Below, piece after piece: positions 23,258 through 32,313 of a DNA stretch of 36,892 nt. Below the pieces are notes generated by a model that was not told the DNA's origin, searched no databases, and saw only the letters and a program-made list of their open reading frames with translations. This DNA comes from RGIG6353 sp045594565 (lineage in GTDB: Bacteria > Bacillota > Clostridia > Oscillospirales > SIG627), in NCBI GenBank assembly GCA_045594565.1, contig JAZNYT010000055.1, positions 1 to 36,892 of the forward strand, written 5' to 3'. A program made the translations under genes and the position numbers. Position 1 is the stretch's first letter, and each line of letters opens with the position of its first letter.

Positions 23258-23647
23258 TTAAACTTCTTCTTTTCGTTTAGAGTAGAGGTAGTAGAAGAAG
23301 TAAGCCCACAATGCGTATCCTAAAAAGTTTACAACTGCATTCAGGTATATGCCTGAGCGAATTATATACACGATAAATACAACGGCTTTTAAGCCTAAAA
23401 TACCACTCATTAAAGCCAATTTGTTAGTTGCAAAAAAAGCAATCATAGAAAAAATATAAACGAAATATATTGCTCTAAAGAAATCATTAACCGCCTGAGA
23501 ACCTCCAATGTTAAAAATACTTAATACGGAGCTTATTGCCATTGTTATCATAAATATCGGTGCTAAAGTTAGCAAAACATCACCAAAAGGCATTCTTTTA
23601 ATGCAATCTAATATTGTTTCTTGAGCTTTTTTTATGTAGTATCCCAT
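23258..23647 (-). CDS. Small integral membrane protein, unknown function
   Basis: A 129-residue protein with about four hydrophobic helices (roughly residues 23-45, 57-78, 80-98 and 105-122) and a basic C-terminal tail SKRKEEV. The start at 23647 follows AAGGAGGATATTAAA; an earlier in-frame start would overlap the upstream gene. It starts 1 base after that gene's stop and is the last gene of the leftward operon. I do not recognise the family. In the +1 frame the sequence continues past its stop as KKFNCGDGDSMLGENVWWE to a stop at 23209, so the present C-terminus could reflect a frameshift. Confidence 0.65.
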   Translation of the reverse strand: MGYYIKKAQETILDCIKRMPFGDVLLTLAPIFMITMAISSVLSIFNIGGSQAVNDFFRAIYFVYIFSMIAFFATNKLALMSGILGLKAVVFIVYIIRSGIYLNAVVNFLGYALWAYFFYYLYSKRKEEV

Positions 23648-23648
23648 T

Positions 23649-26048
23649 TTAATATCCTCCTTCACTTTTTGTCCACTCAATCTCTTGTCTTATTGATTTG
23701 AGCCAATCTTCAGATATATCAGAAAGTTCATCAGTTTTTATATAATGACCTTCAGGTGTTAGTACAACACCCCAATTTGCATATTCCTTTAGTTGTTCAT
23801 TAGTATATGTGATAGTCAGTTTCCCATTTTTAATTTTAATGCAGCAATCAGCCTTGTTTCCAAAGCTATCTACAACACGAAAGTTTGCCACACCATCTAT
23901 AAACTTTACATTCTCAACATTAGCAGTAGCAATTTGAGCAGCATTACCTCTAATAGCAGTAATACTAACTGTAACTGTGTCTTGTTTTTCATCAAATATC
24001 AGTACAGAATAGTTATCTGAATATTCACTATGCGACCATAAGCCTAAATTTTCATTGCTAGTTGAATTTACAGTATTAGTATCAAAGAAAAAATCTTCTT
24101 TATTTCTATATGCACTTGATGTTTCACCTGCTATTTTCCCTGTATCTGCATATACAATATCAACATCTATGGTTGCTTTTCCATAATAATCAGTTCTGAA
24201 TGTGTATTTGTTTTTATATTCATTTGACGGTCCGAATCTTTCTGATTCTGCAACATTGTTACTAATGAATACAATTTTTGTTAATTGGTCACAATAAAGA
24301 ATTTCAGCTTCATTTATTCCTGTTTTTCTTATATCCATTCCATCTAAATCTTCCATCTTAGGATCTGAAAATGGAGTATAGAACCACAATCCCATATGTT
24401 GTTCAATATCAAACTCTGTTGTTTGTTCATTATTCTCCAAAATAAGTGCTGATAATAATTCCCTAATTTCTTTTGCTTTTTTATCTTTATTCTCAGTAGA
24501 ATCATTTTCTCTACAAGAAGAAGTAAGAGCAAGTTGTGCTAACATTTCTTCAGTTGGTTCTATTCTATGGTCCATCAAACCATCGTTATTTCCAAACATT
24601 GAAAATCCAAAAGCCTTTGAGTCAAACAAAGTCTGCATACCTTCAAAAGCTTTTTTTGAGCTTTTAAGGGAAGCCATATAACTTTGACACATAAAAGCAA
24701 TGTTGTCTTGTGTTAATTCTTTTCCTGCATACTCATAAGCTTTGTCCCAAGAATAATCACTAACATTACTGTAAATGATGAATTTAGACATTTCAGACAT
24801 CCCATCAGTAACAGGAACTATTGTACTGTAGAAAATTTTCGCCAAATCCAAGTATAAGAAGATTGAACCCCAGCTTTTTCCTTCAAAAGCAGTTTCAATT
24901 ATTTTTTCAAAAGTATCTTCCGTTTTTCCAACAACTAATTCGTGTCCTAAATCTATTAAATATGAATATACTGCTCCTTTACTTTCGTCCAAACGAATAG
25001 ATGCTTCTCTGACAGCGGTTTGCATAACGCTATTTTGCTTACTGTCATATGTTATATCCTTTAAATAGTTTCTATATTCGGTGGTTGTATGAAGAACTGT
25101 TTCATAACTTTTTAGTATCTTAAATGAATTAAAATACTTAGATGCTTTAGATACAGATGTCAATGCTTTTCTTGCACCTCTCCAAGTTTCTGATAAAGTG
25201 GCATAATCGCTCATTGTTTCTGCTCCTACGCCTAAATCTAACAAGAATTGATCACCTTGCTTGCTGAGTTTGTCTTCATCTATTCCCAAAGCTTTTTCGA
25301 TAGTTCCTATATTCTTGTTAATTTCAAATGCTTTTTTCAACACTTTATCTGCTTGAGCTGATAACAATGTGTCATCTGTTGCCATATCTATATACAAATC
25401 TATATAACAATCCCGGTCATACAAACTCCCGGCAGGATCCAAAATACTATCACCTACGGGAATCAGCTTGTCAAATCTAACATTGACTATCGTGTCAAAC
25501 ATCATTGCTGCAGCTAATCCTACCGATGAAGCATTAGTTTCGCCTAAATCTTTGTATAAATTAAATTTATAAGTTTCAAAGTTGTTAATCAAGACATCCG
25601 TAAGCTCCCACATTGAAATAGCATCAGATGCTACAATAAGTTTATTATCTACAACCGAACATTCAACATTTAACCAAGGAAGTAACTCGTCCATCGCAAT
25701 GTATGTGTTACCATTATAGCTTACGGTTTTAGAACATTTAGTGGAATAGTTTTGCATCGGTAGAGATAATTTGCCTTCATTTTTACTTACGGATACAAAT
25801 TTGTCTCCTAATGTATATAAAACATTGTCCGGACCTTCTTTATACTCGTATCGAGTTATTTTACCAAAATCAGAACCTAACATATATATACGATTATCAA
25901 CATTTAAAACCTTATATGTTTCCGTTCCTGATACACTTTCTATTTCTAAACTTTGTTCAGTATATCTGTTATCTGCGCTTACTTGAACTCCTGAAATGCA
26001 GATACATAATATTAAACAAAGCGATATAATTCTCTTAATATGTTTCAT
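23649..26048 (-). CDS. Large exported protein with copper-amine-oxidase-N-like domain
   Basis: A 799-residue secreted protein. The signal peptide is MKHIKRIISLCLILCICISG with likely cleavage after VSA. Residues of about 30-140 resemble the copper amine oxidase N-terminal (stalk) domain found in many Firmicutes surface proteins: NGNTYIAMDELLPWLNVECSVVDNKLIVAS. The middle (about 150-500) is long and helical, and the C-terminal third is beta-rich with a repeated GLW motif (GLWFYTPF, GLWSHSEY). Function unknown. Start 26048 follows GAGGATATTATT; earlier in-frame codons lie within the previous gene. It is probably the extracellular arm of the island's system. Confidence 0.68.
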   Translation of the reverse strand: MKHIKRIISLCLILCICISGVQVSADNRYTEQSLEIESVSGTETYKVLNVDNRIYMLGSDFGKITRYEYKEGPDNVLYTLGDKFVSVSKNEGKLSLPMQNYSTKCSKTVSYNGNTYIAMDELLPWLNVECSVVDNKLIVASDAISMWELTDVLINNFETYKFNLYKDLGETNASSVGLAAAMMFDTIVNVRFDKLIPVGDSILDPAGSLYDRDCYIDLYIDMATDDTLLSAQADKVLKKAFEINKNIGTIEKALGIDEDKLSKQGDQFLLDLGVGAETMSDYATLSETWRGARKALTSVSKASKYFNSFKILKSYETVLHTTTEYRNYLKDITYDSKQNSVMQTAVREASIRLDESKGAVYSYLIDLGHELVVGKTEDTFEKIIETAFEGKSWGSIFLYLDLAKIFYSTIVPVTDGMSEMSKFIIYSNVSDYSWDKAYEYAGKELTQDNIAFMCQSYMASLKSSKKAFEGMQTLFDSKAFGFSMFGNNDGLMDHRIEPTEEMLAQLALTSSCRENDSTENKDKKAKEIRELLSALILENNEQTTEFDIEQHMGLWFYTPFSDPKMEDLDGMDIRKTGINEAEILYCDQLTKIVFISNNVAESERFGPSNEYKNKYTFRTDYYGKATIDVDIVYADTGKIAGETSSAYRNKEDFFFDTNTVNSTSNENLGLWSHSEYSDNYSVLIFDEKQDTVTVSITAIRGNAAQIATANVENVKFIDGVANFRVVDSFGNKADCCIKIKNGKLTITYTNEQLKEYANWGVVLTPEGHYIKTDELSDISEDWLKSIRQEIEWTKSEGGY

Positions 26049-26058
26049 AATAATATCC

Positions 26059-26550
26059 TCACTTATTTGTTTCAAAGTAAGATGCACTAAATGTTATAAA
26101 ACCACCTGTAAGCACATCAATATCATTTTCTGTAAGCTCTGCTTGATACTTTCCGGCAGAATTCTTTATTACATTGATTTGAGTGGTTTCATAAATCATT
26201 TCTTCTTGATTTAATATATCTATAAAATCAGAGGTAAACTGATTAAGAGTAGAAGTATATTCATTACTCATACATTTGTCATACGCAGATTTAAAATCGT
26301 GATTCCCGATTTTACAAGTTGCAATATAAACATCAGAACTTTTATCAACCTTTTCTACATCAACATCTGCATTATTAACCAATGCAGTAATCAAAGGATT
26401 GCTTGAGTTCTCATAAGATAAAACAACCGCAGCTTGTTTATAAATCATACCCTCAACCTTACCCTTTGATGGTGGTAAATTTTCTAAAATTCCATAGGCT
26501 GCTAATGCCACAACTATAACAGCAATTAAGAAAACAATATATTTTTTCAT
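26059..26550 (-). CDS. Membrane-anchored extracytoplasmic protein, unknown function
   Basis: A 163-residue protein with a short basic N-terminus and one hydrophobic helix (MKKYIVFLIAVIVVALAAYG), which could be an uncleaved anchor or signal peptide; no lipobox Cys is present. The rest is polar, with a likely alpha/beta fold (AAVVLSYENSSNPLITALVNNADVDVEKV). Not recognised. The ATG at 26550 is chosen since it follows GAGGTAATTGATT. It lies between the kinase gene and the large exported protein in the same orientation. Confidence 0.62.
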   Translation of the reverse strand: MKKYIVFLIAVIVVALAAYGILENLPPSKGKVEGMIYKQAAVVLSYENSSNPLITALVNNADVDVEKVDKSSDVYIATCKIGNHDFKSAYDKCMSNEYTSTLNQFTSDFIDILNQEEMIYETTQINVIKNSAGKYQAELTENDIDVLTGGFITFSASYFETNK

Positions 26551-26712
26551 AATCAATTACCTCAACTTAAAATGTGTCACCGTTAGATTGGATGATTTAA
26601 TTCATTCCACTCCATTTAAATTATATATAATCATTATCTTTATATATTTCTCGCTTAAATATATGTTCTATTAGAATTAATAGTGAATGTTTCAAAAGAA
26701 TAGTGCTACACT

Positions 26713-28077
26713 TTATAAATCTCCGGCTGGTTTGAACCAATCACCGTTTTTATTATTTGTTGGTTTATGCTCTACAGGAAAATAATCTACTTCAGCTTTC
26801 GCTGGAAACGTACAATAAGCCGAAAGTAAAGATACAATCTTTACAAATTTTGAGTCTGGTACACCTTCAGTAGAGTAAGAATATACAGTGCCATCCTCGC
26901 ATATAACTTTAATTGCCTGACAAATTCTATCACCGCCAAAATCGTTGTGTTCTGAAAGTGAAACTAAATCCCACAAGCCTGCATCGACAATTTTTCCTAT
27001 TATAGAATCATAAACATTCGTATCTGTTATAGGTCGTTTCTTTTGTACCAAATAATCGTCAGGATAGTATTCCTTATCCCGGTCCATCTCTGCCTGAACA
27101 GATGAGTGAACCGTGTTTTTATATTTAATTGCATCAGCAGCAATGCTAATAGATTTACCGAATGCGCCATCAAAATGAAGCATAATTTGCTTGATTTCCA
27201 ATGAGTTTTCCGACTGTTCAGTAATTGTGTTCAATATTTTGATAATTTCTTCTGCAGATGGTCTTTTTGTAGGATCAGCATCTAACATTGATGTGATAAG
27301 ATTTGCTATATCATCTGGTATCATTTCTGTATCTGGTTTAAGCAAGCCACCATCCAGCGCAGCTTCGTATGGATATTCATACTCGTTTTGATCATAATAC
27401 GGAAGAAAACCGCAATAATACTCATGGAACATTAAGCCTAAGCCAAAAATGTCAGATTTCTCATCGGGATGGACATCTTCGCCATATATTCCAAGAAAAG
27501 TTTCGGGCGCAAGATATGTTAATTCTCCACCTAACTCTTTATTATTTATGGTATCGCCCTTTATAAAACCAGAATCAAAGTCGATGAGCTTCGCAACATA
27601 GTTTCCGTTTTTTGTTGCTTTTACAAGTATATTATTTGGCTTTACATCAGAATGAACAATTCCAACAGAGTGTAAATCATAAAAGCAGTGTGCAACTGAT
27701 TTCAAAAGCAACAGCTTTTTTTCATCATCCAAAGAAGCGATATATTCCATTGAAGGAGATTTTCCTTCAACTTTTTCTGAGATTAAATAATAACGGCTTC
27801 CACAGCGAAAAAACTCGATAATTCTAACAAGATTTCCTCTACTTGCTTTATTTATTAATCCAAAAAAATTCTTGGATTTCGCCTCATACTGAGAGCAGTG
27901 AGTTCTTCTTTGCTGAAACAACTCTTCAGACATGATGCTTTTATCAAGAGGATAAACTGGGTTTATCAGTTCCTTGATAAAATACTCTTTGCCATTTTTT
28001 GTTGCGAATCCCCATTTAGAAAATCCGCTGTTGGCATTCTTCAATTCTGCTTTTAATGTATATCCGTTTATGTTCAT
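26713..28077 (-). CDS. Serine/threonine protein kinase with C-terminal WFKPAGDL tag
   Basis: A 454-residue soluble Hanks-type kinase. Lys35 (YFIKEL) is the probable ATP-binding Lys. The catalytic loop is VHSDVKPNN (Asp144, Lys146, Asn149), the metal motif is DFD (166-168), followed by LTYLAPE (to 192) and KSDIFGLG. The kinase domain ends near 290. An uncharacterised ~150-residue domain follows, then the tag NGDWFKPAGDL. There is no membrane helix or PASTA domain, unlike PrkC. With the PP2C and vWA genes of the same operon it matches the TerY-P phosphorylation triad. Probable substrates are the tagged membrane proteins encoded just upstream (inference). Confidence 0.88.
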   Translation of the reverse strand: MNINGYTLKAELKNANSGFSKWGFATKNGKEYFIKELINPVYPLDKSIMSEELFQQRRTHCSQYEAKSKNFFGLINKASRGNLVRIIEFFRCGSRYYLISEKVEGKSPSMEYIASLDDEKKLLLLKSVAHCFYDLHSVGIVHSDVKPNNILVKATKNGNYVAKLIDFDSGFIKGDTINNKELGGELTYLAPETFLGIYGEDVHPDEKSDIFGLGLMFHEYYCGFLPYYDQNEYEYPYEAALDGGLLKPDTEMIPDDIANLITSMLDADPTKRPSAEEIIKILNTITEQSENSLEIKQIMLHFDGAFGKSISIAADAIKYKNTVHSSVQAEMDRDKEYYPDDYLVQKKRPITDTNVYDSIIGKIVDAGLWDLVSLSEHNDFGGDRICQAIKVICEDGTVYSYSTEGVPDSKFVKIVSLLSAYCTFPAKAEVDYFPVEHKPTNNKNGDWFKPAGDL

Positions 28078-28113
28078 CTATATATCACCATATACTTCTA
28101 AAATTTGTAATTA

Positions 28114-29451
28114 TTATAAATCTCCTGCGGATTTGAACCAGTCACCTGTTTTTTCATCAGAAGAAGAGGTACTGGAACCATGTTCATCCGATTTCGGCGG
28201 AAATGTTTTCTTTAGTCTGCTTGTACCTTCATCATCCGAAGGAGGAGTGACTTTTTCCGTATCAATCATAGGCGGTGCTAAAGGCTTTTCATCTACTACC
28301 TCTGTAGGTGGAATTAGTTCATCTTTTTCTTCCGGCATGACATCTATAGGTGAACCAGATTTTTTCGATGACTTTTTAGCCATTGCAATAATAATTATAA
28401 TTGCAACTATAACCGCTATTGCTATTGGTATAATTGGAAAGTTGTTATCATTATCTGATATTTGCTGCGATACTTCATATGATTTTGAAGTATCTTCTGC
28501 GCCATCAATTATTACATCCATTTTCGTCTTGTTATCGACTCTTTTACCCAACATTCCGCCAAGTCCACCAGGTACACCGTATCGTATTTCGCCATCCTGG
28601 AAAATCCACATTTGATCAGTAAAGGATTCATTCGGAAGATGCACTTTAATTGCCTCATCATCATACCAATTAGTAATTTCATACGAGCAGTCATCCTGTG
28701 AACTATAATAGCTCACATTCATGGTTTTATTTGCAGTATCTACACTGTTGATTACAATATGGCGAGTTGCACCGATACCTACGGAGCCACTCCATTCTGT
28801 ACCAACTAAATCATTGAATAACCACTCATGGCTCGTAATCTCTTCATCACTGTCTTTTACGCGCCAATAATTCTCAAAAGAATACCCGGTGCTTACTTTA
28901 ACATTTATTTTAGTAGTATAACCTTTAGCGGACAAATCAAAGGTTACATAATCGGTCTTTGCATTTGCATCAAAATTGTGGGTAACATTAGTAACCTGGG
29001 CGTTTTCAACTAATGTACCTACAGAAGAGGTGGCAACATATTCTGCTCTTTGTTTTATCAAATAATTCGGAACACCTGAGATGGGAACAATTGTATGTTC
29101 TCCAATATCATATTTTTCAAAGCTCCATTTATCAAACTTTGAATAATAGGCTGTAACTTGAGAATCTATTCTATAGTTGTTATCCTCAAATACGACATTA
29201 CATTTAATTTCACACTCATCACCTTCTACAGTCTTATCAACTATAGAAACCTTGGTTACAGGAATCATCTGTGCATCGTTTTTTCCAAAAAATTCTTTAG
29301 AACCAACAATATCACTTGCATTAAGATCATTTTTAACTCTATCTGCATTTGGGGTTCCCGCTGAGCAACCAGTGAGCAAAGTAAGAACAACCATCACACA
29401 AATGAGAAAAATATTTATTTTCTTGTAACCAAATAGCATTCCTTTATTCAT
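28114..29451 (-). CDS. Lipoprotein-like membrane protein with cytosolic WFKSAGDL-tagged tail
   Basis: A 445-residue protein. The N-terminus ends in a lipobox (LLTGC, Cys29), followed by an extracytoplasmic beta-rich region to about 325, a strong transmembrane helix (FPIIPIAIAVIVAIIIIIAM) and a ~95-residue cytosolic tail. The tail is Pro/Glu-rich, then has SRLKKTFPPK, an S/T-rich linker and the terminal GDWFKSAGDL. The layout suggests a sensor reaching across the membrane, with the Thr of LKKT as a candidate kinase site. The start at 29451 follows GTGGTGATATAT. Family not recognised. Confidence 0.72.
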   Translation of the reverse strand: MNKGMLFGYKKINIFLICVMVVLTLLTGCSAGTPNADRVKNDLNASDIVGSKEFFGKNDAQMIPVTKVSIVDKTVEGDECEIKCNVVFEDNNYRIDSQVTAYYSKFDKWSFEKYDIGEHTIVPISGVPNYLIKQRAEYVATSSVGTLVENAQVTNVTHNFDANAKTDYVTFDLSAKGYTTKINVKVSTGYSFENYWRVKDSDEEITSHEWLFNDLVGTEWSGSVGIGATRHIVINSVDTANKTMNVSYYSSQDDCSYEITNWYDDEAIKVHLPNESFTDQMWIFQDGEIRYGVPGGLGGMLGKRVDNKTKMDVIIDGAEDTSKSYEVSQQISDNDNNFPIIPIAIAVIVAIIIIIAMAKKSSKKSGSPIDVMPEEKDELIPPTEVVDEKPLAPPMIDTEKVTPPSDDEGTSRLKKTFPPKSDEHGSSTSSSDEKTGDWFKSAGDL

Positions 29452-29480
29452 ATATATCACCACACACTTTTCAAATTTTA

Positions 29481-30113
29481 TTATAAATCTCCGGCTGATT
29501 TAAACCATTCGCCTTTGCTTTCTTTGGAAGAAGATGAAGAAGTAGATGTTGGTTCTTCTGGTTTAGGTTTGAAAGTAGTTCTTAATCCACTTCTAACTTC
29601 GGTGCTTGCAGGAGTTTCTTCAACAATTATTTCTTTTCTCACTTCTGAAACTTTTTCAACTTTAAATTCTGGCTTAATTTCCGGTTTTGATTCTATTGGA
29701 GTCTCCTTTTTAATAATAGGCTCAACAACTTTTTTAACTTCATCTTTTATAACGGGTATTTTTCTTGTTTCTGAAGCAATACCGTCACTTTTAATTGTTT
29801 CTGATACTTTCTTTTTATTGACTACAACCATTGCACCAATAAAACCTACCAGTTCAACTATAACAAGAATATTTCTTGCAGTATTATCAACTCTGTCTGT
29901 TATATTGTCTAAATCTCCCGGAAAACCACGATAGTATTCAGCTCCACAATCTTTACAATACGGTCTTTCTGATAAAGAGATATAGTATTTTCCTGTGATT
30001 TTTTTGTCGCAATCAGCGCATTGTAACGAGTTACTTAAAAGTAATGATGTTAAAACAACACATATAATCATGCAGGTTACTAAAATAATATTTTTTCTCT
30101 TTTGATCACTCAT
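29481..30113 (-). CDS. Two-helix membrane protein with external zinc ribbon and WFKSAGDL-tagged tail
   Basis: A 210-residue protein with helix 1 at about 9-28, a short outside segment with four Cys (CADCDKK and YCKDCG, LIM- or zinc-ribbon-like), helix 2 at about 83-100, and a long charged tail. The tail repeats Lys/Glu/Pro (PIIKKETPIESKPEIKPEF) and ends RSGLRTTFKPK, a Ser/Thr-rich run, and GEWFKSAGDL. If the N-terminus is cytosolic, the tail is too, as in the neighbours. It could sense metal or redox state outside and present a phospho-site inside (inference). Own ribosome binding site ACGGAGATAATATC. Confidence 0.7.
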   Translation of the reverse strand: MSDQKRKNIILVTCMIICVVLTSLLLSNSLQCADCDKKITGKYYISLSERPYCKDCGAEYYRGFPGDLDNITDRVDNTARNILVIVELVGFIGAMVVVNKKKVSETIKSDGIASETRKIPVIKDEVKKVVEPIIKKETPIESKPEIKPEFKVEKVSEVRKEIIVEETPASTEVRSGLRTTFKPKPEEPTSTSSSSSKESKGEWFKSAGDL

Positions 30114-30130
30114 GATATTATCTCCGTTTC

Positions 30131-31381
30131 TTATAAATCTCCGGCAGGTTTGAATCTGTCGGACATTTCTGTTGGCTCAACCACCGTAGAACTTGCTGTG
30201 GTAGTATATCCTGTGCTTGTTCGCATTGTTGATTTCAACCTGCTTTTTGGCTCAGTATCTTCCACAACGATTTCTGAAGTTGTTTTTACATCTTTTTCTT
30301 TTATGACATCATCTTTATGTTCAACAACATCTTCTTTATGTTTTATGTAGCTTGTGTCGATTGATTCTGTCTCTATAGTTCCCAAAGAGGTGGTTCCAAC
30401 CTCTGTATAACTTTCAGATGTAGTTTCCTCAACATCTATTACATCTTCACTATATACTGCTTCAGTTTCAGTGGCTTCCTTCTTTTTTCTTTTGAACTTC
30501 TTTAGGAATTTGATTTCCTTTCCGCTTTTTACAAAATTGATTAACCAACCAAAGCCTATACCTTCCACGATTGCTGAACCAATGCAGGGGAAAACCATAT
30601 CCCCGCTATCAAACGCAGCAATAATTGTCATAGTAAGTGCTATCAGCATCGAAACCACGAGAACAATAACAAATTCTTTTCTTTTCTGTTCATCACTTTC
30701 AACTACTGCTTCTTCACGAGTACGCTTTATAATGAATTTCACTAGCAGATAGACTAAAAATGTTGGGACAAATGCAACCAAAGAAATTATTATTGCAAGG
30801 ACAGAAACTGCAAATATAAGTACGCCAGCAATAATTGAGAAGAAACATCCCATCCCACTTCCCGAATCATCACTAGAAGAATGAGAACTCTTGCGTGAAT
30901 ATGTAGCGGCTCCACTATCATCACCTTCTAACGAACTGTCATACGCAGAAACTCCTGAAGTCAGTCCAAATAAGACAATTGCTGCGGCTGCTGCAGCTCC
31001 TTCTGCATCTCCATTATATAAGCCTGCGGTTCCACTTCCTTCCATGAATTTGTGAGAATGGGCATACACTTTGCCACCTGAACATTCACCGACAGATAAT
31101 GATTTTGAATATCCACCAAGCATACTTTTGGAAATCCCGTAAATTTTCCCACCTTCAATCAAAGCAACAGCATCCATCCTCTTGCCATAAATCATTGCTC
31201 CGTTTCCAACAGTATATACTTTCCCGTTCTCGTATTCGCCAACTAATGTCCCTTTTGCAGTTGTTCCTAAAAATCCGTCTGCCGCCATATAAATCTTGCC
31301 ATTTTCAAAGACGGCAACAGGTTCATCTGCATGTGAAACTCCTAAAGCATCTGTCCATGTTGTGTATAGTGTACCGCCCAT
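30131..31381 (-). CDS. Multi-helix membrane protein with N-terminal repeats and RFKPAGDL-tagged tail
   Basis: A 416-residue protein. Residues of about 20-125 hold four ~26-residue repeats built on a [E/G]xGK[I/V]Y core (FENGKIYMAA, YENGKVYTVG, IEGGKIYGIS, CSGGKVYAHS), likely a small beta-propeller-like or stacked-beta domain. Then come a Ser-rich linker, a large hydrophobic region (about 180-225), two more helices (about 240-290) and a long acidic, Thr-rich tail. The tail ends SRLKSTMRTS ... SDRFKPAGDL. No signal peptide precedes the repeats, so they are probably cytosolic. Ribosome binding site AAGGGGGATTTTTG. Function unknown; a scaffold role in the phosphorylation system is plausible. Confidence 0.7.
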   Translation of the reverse strand: MGGTLYTTWTDALGVSHADEPVAVFENGKIYMAADGFLGTTAKGTLVGEYENGKVYTVGNGAMIYGKRMDAVALIEGGKIYGISKSMLGGYSKSLSVGECSGGKVYAHSHKFMEGSGTAGLYNGDAEGAAAAAAIVLFGLTSGVSAYDSSLEGDDSGAATYSRKSSHSSSDDSGSGMGCFFSIIAGVLIFAVSVLAIIISLVAFVPTFLVYLLVKFIIKRTREEAVVESDEQKRKEFVIVLVVSMLIALTMTIIAAFDSGDMVFPCIGSAIVEGIGFGWLINFVKSGKEIKFLKKFKRKKKEATETEAVYSEDVIDVEETTSESYTEVGTTSLGTIETESIDTSYIKHKEDVVEHKDDVIKEKDVKTTSEIVVEDTEPKSRLKSTMRTSTGYTTTASSTVVEPTEMSDRFKPAGDL

Positions 31382-31395
31382 ATCAAAAATCCCCC

Positions 31396-32298
31396 TTAAA
31401 GATATGTAGAATAATCTTTTTTATAAATCTCCCACATAGCATTAACATCTGTTGTTTGATTTATATATGTATCAGCAACATAAGCATTTCTATTTGCATA
31501 GTTGCCTTGTATTTCTCCAAAGTCATTAAATCCACAGATTGCAACACTCAGGGTATAATCATCACCCGTAACATCGTGCATCCGCTCATTCAAAGCAATT
31601 TTCCATTCATGTAAGTTTTTTGCTTTGATTAAAGAATCTGTTAATAGATATTCAAACTCCATTGGAGAGTTCAGATATCCAAAACATCCATCCGTTGCAG
31701 TTAAAAGTATGCATGGACTATCGAAAGATAATTTTTTATTATGTACTTCAAAAGATGTACTTGCATTGATTACATTCGTCATGACACCGTCATTTGACAA
31801 ATTACTCATAGCATCCTGACCATCAAGGTCATCTGCTGTTAATTGATGTAATCCGTTGGCGTCTAACATATAACACCGTGAATCCCCAGCCCAATAACAG
31901 GTTATTTCAACTTTACTTCCGTTCATTTTACCTGTTATAACAGATGCAGTTGTGGGGAAAGCTTTGCCAAGCGAACCCATAATACGTCCAGCTTTGTCTG
32001 CATGTTGTTTACATACAGACAAAGCCTCGTGTATATATTTAGGAAGTTCGCTATCTTTGTTGGATTCACAAAACCAAGACTTAATACCTCCGCAAACTGC
32101 GCGTGATGCAATATACGCCCCTGTTTTTCCAGAATAATTTTCGTACTTTTTAGAACCGGAACCACCGCACCCATCAAGAGACGCAATAATGAAATTATCA
32201 TCAATCACATCGAAATAAAAACAATCTTCACCATTGTTTTTTTTCATCTCTTCAGCTACAGAAAATATTGAGTTTAATTCTTGGTTTGCTTTTTTCAT
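31396..32298 (-). CDS. PP2C-type protein phosphatase
   Basis: A 300-residue soluble PPM/PP2C phosphatase. Metal and active-site motifs: SLDGCGGSG (Asp42-Gly43), TTASVITG, WAGDSRCYML, LLTATDGCFGYL and GDDYTLSVAICG. Order and spacing match the family though the sequence is divergent. It would remove phosphate from Ser/Thr residues placed by the kinase of the same operon. It is encoded 15 bases after the vWA gene and 14 bases before the repeat membrane protein. No tag is present at its C-terminus (KKDYSTYL). Confidence 0.88.
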   Translation of the reverse strand: MKKANQELNSIFSVAEEMKKNNGEDCFYFDVIDDNFIIASLDGCGGSGSKKYENYSGKTGAYIASRAVCGGIKSWFCESNKDSELPKYIHEALSVCKQHADKAGRIMGSLGKAFPTTASVITGKMNGSKVEITCYWAGDSRCYMLDANGLHQLTADDLDGQDAMSNLSNDGVMTNVINASTSFEVHNKKLSFDSPCILLTATDGCFGYLNSPMEFEYLLTDSLIKAKNLHEWKIALNERMHDVTGDDYTLSVAICGFNDFGEIQGNYANRNAYVADTYINQTTDVNAMWEIYKKDYSTYL

Positions 32299-32313
32299 AC
32301 TATAACCTCTCTG

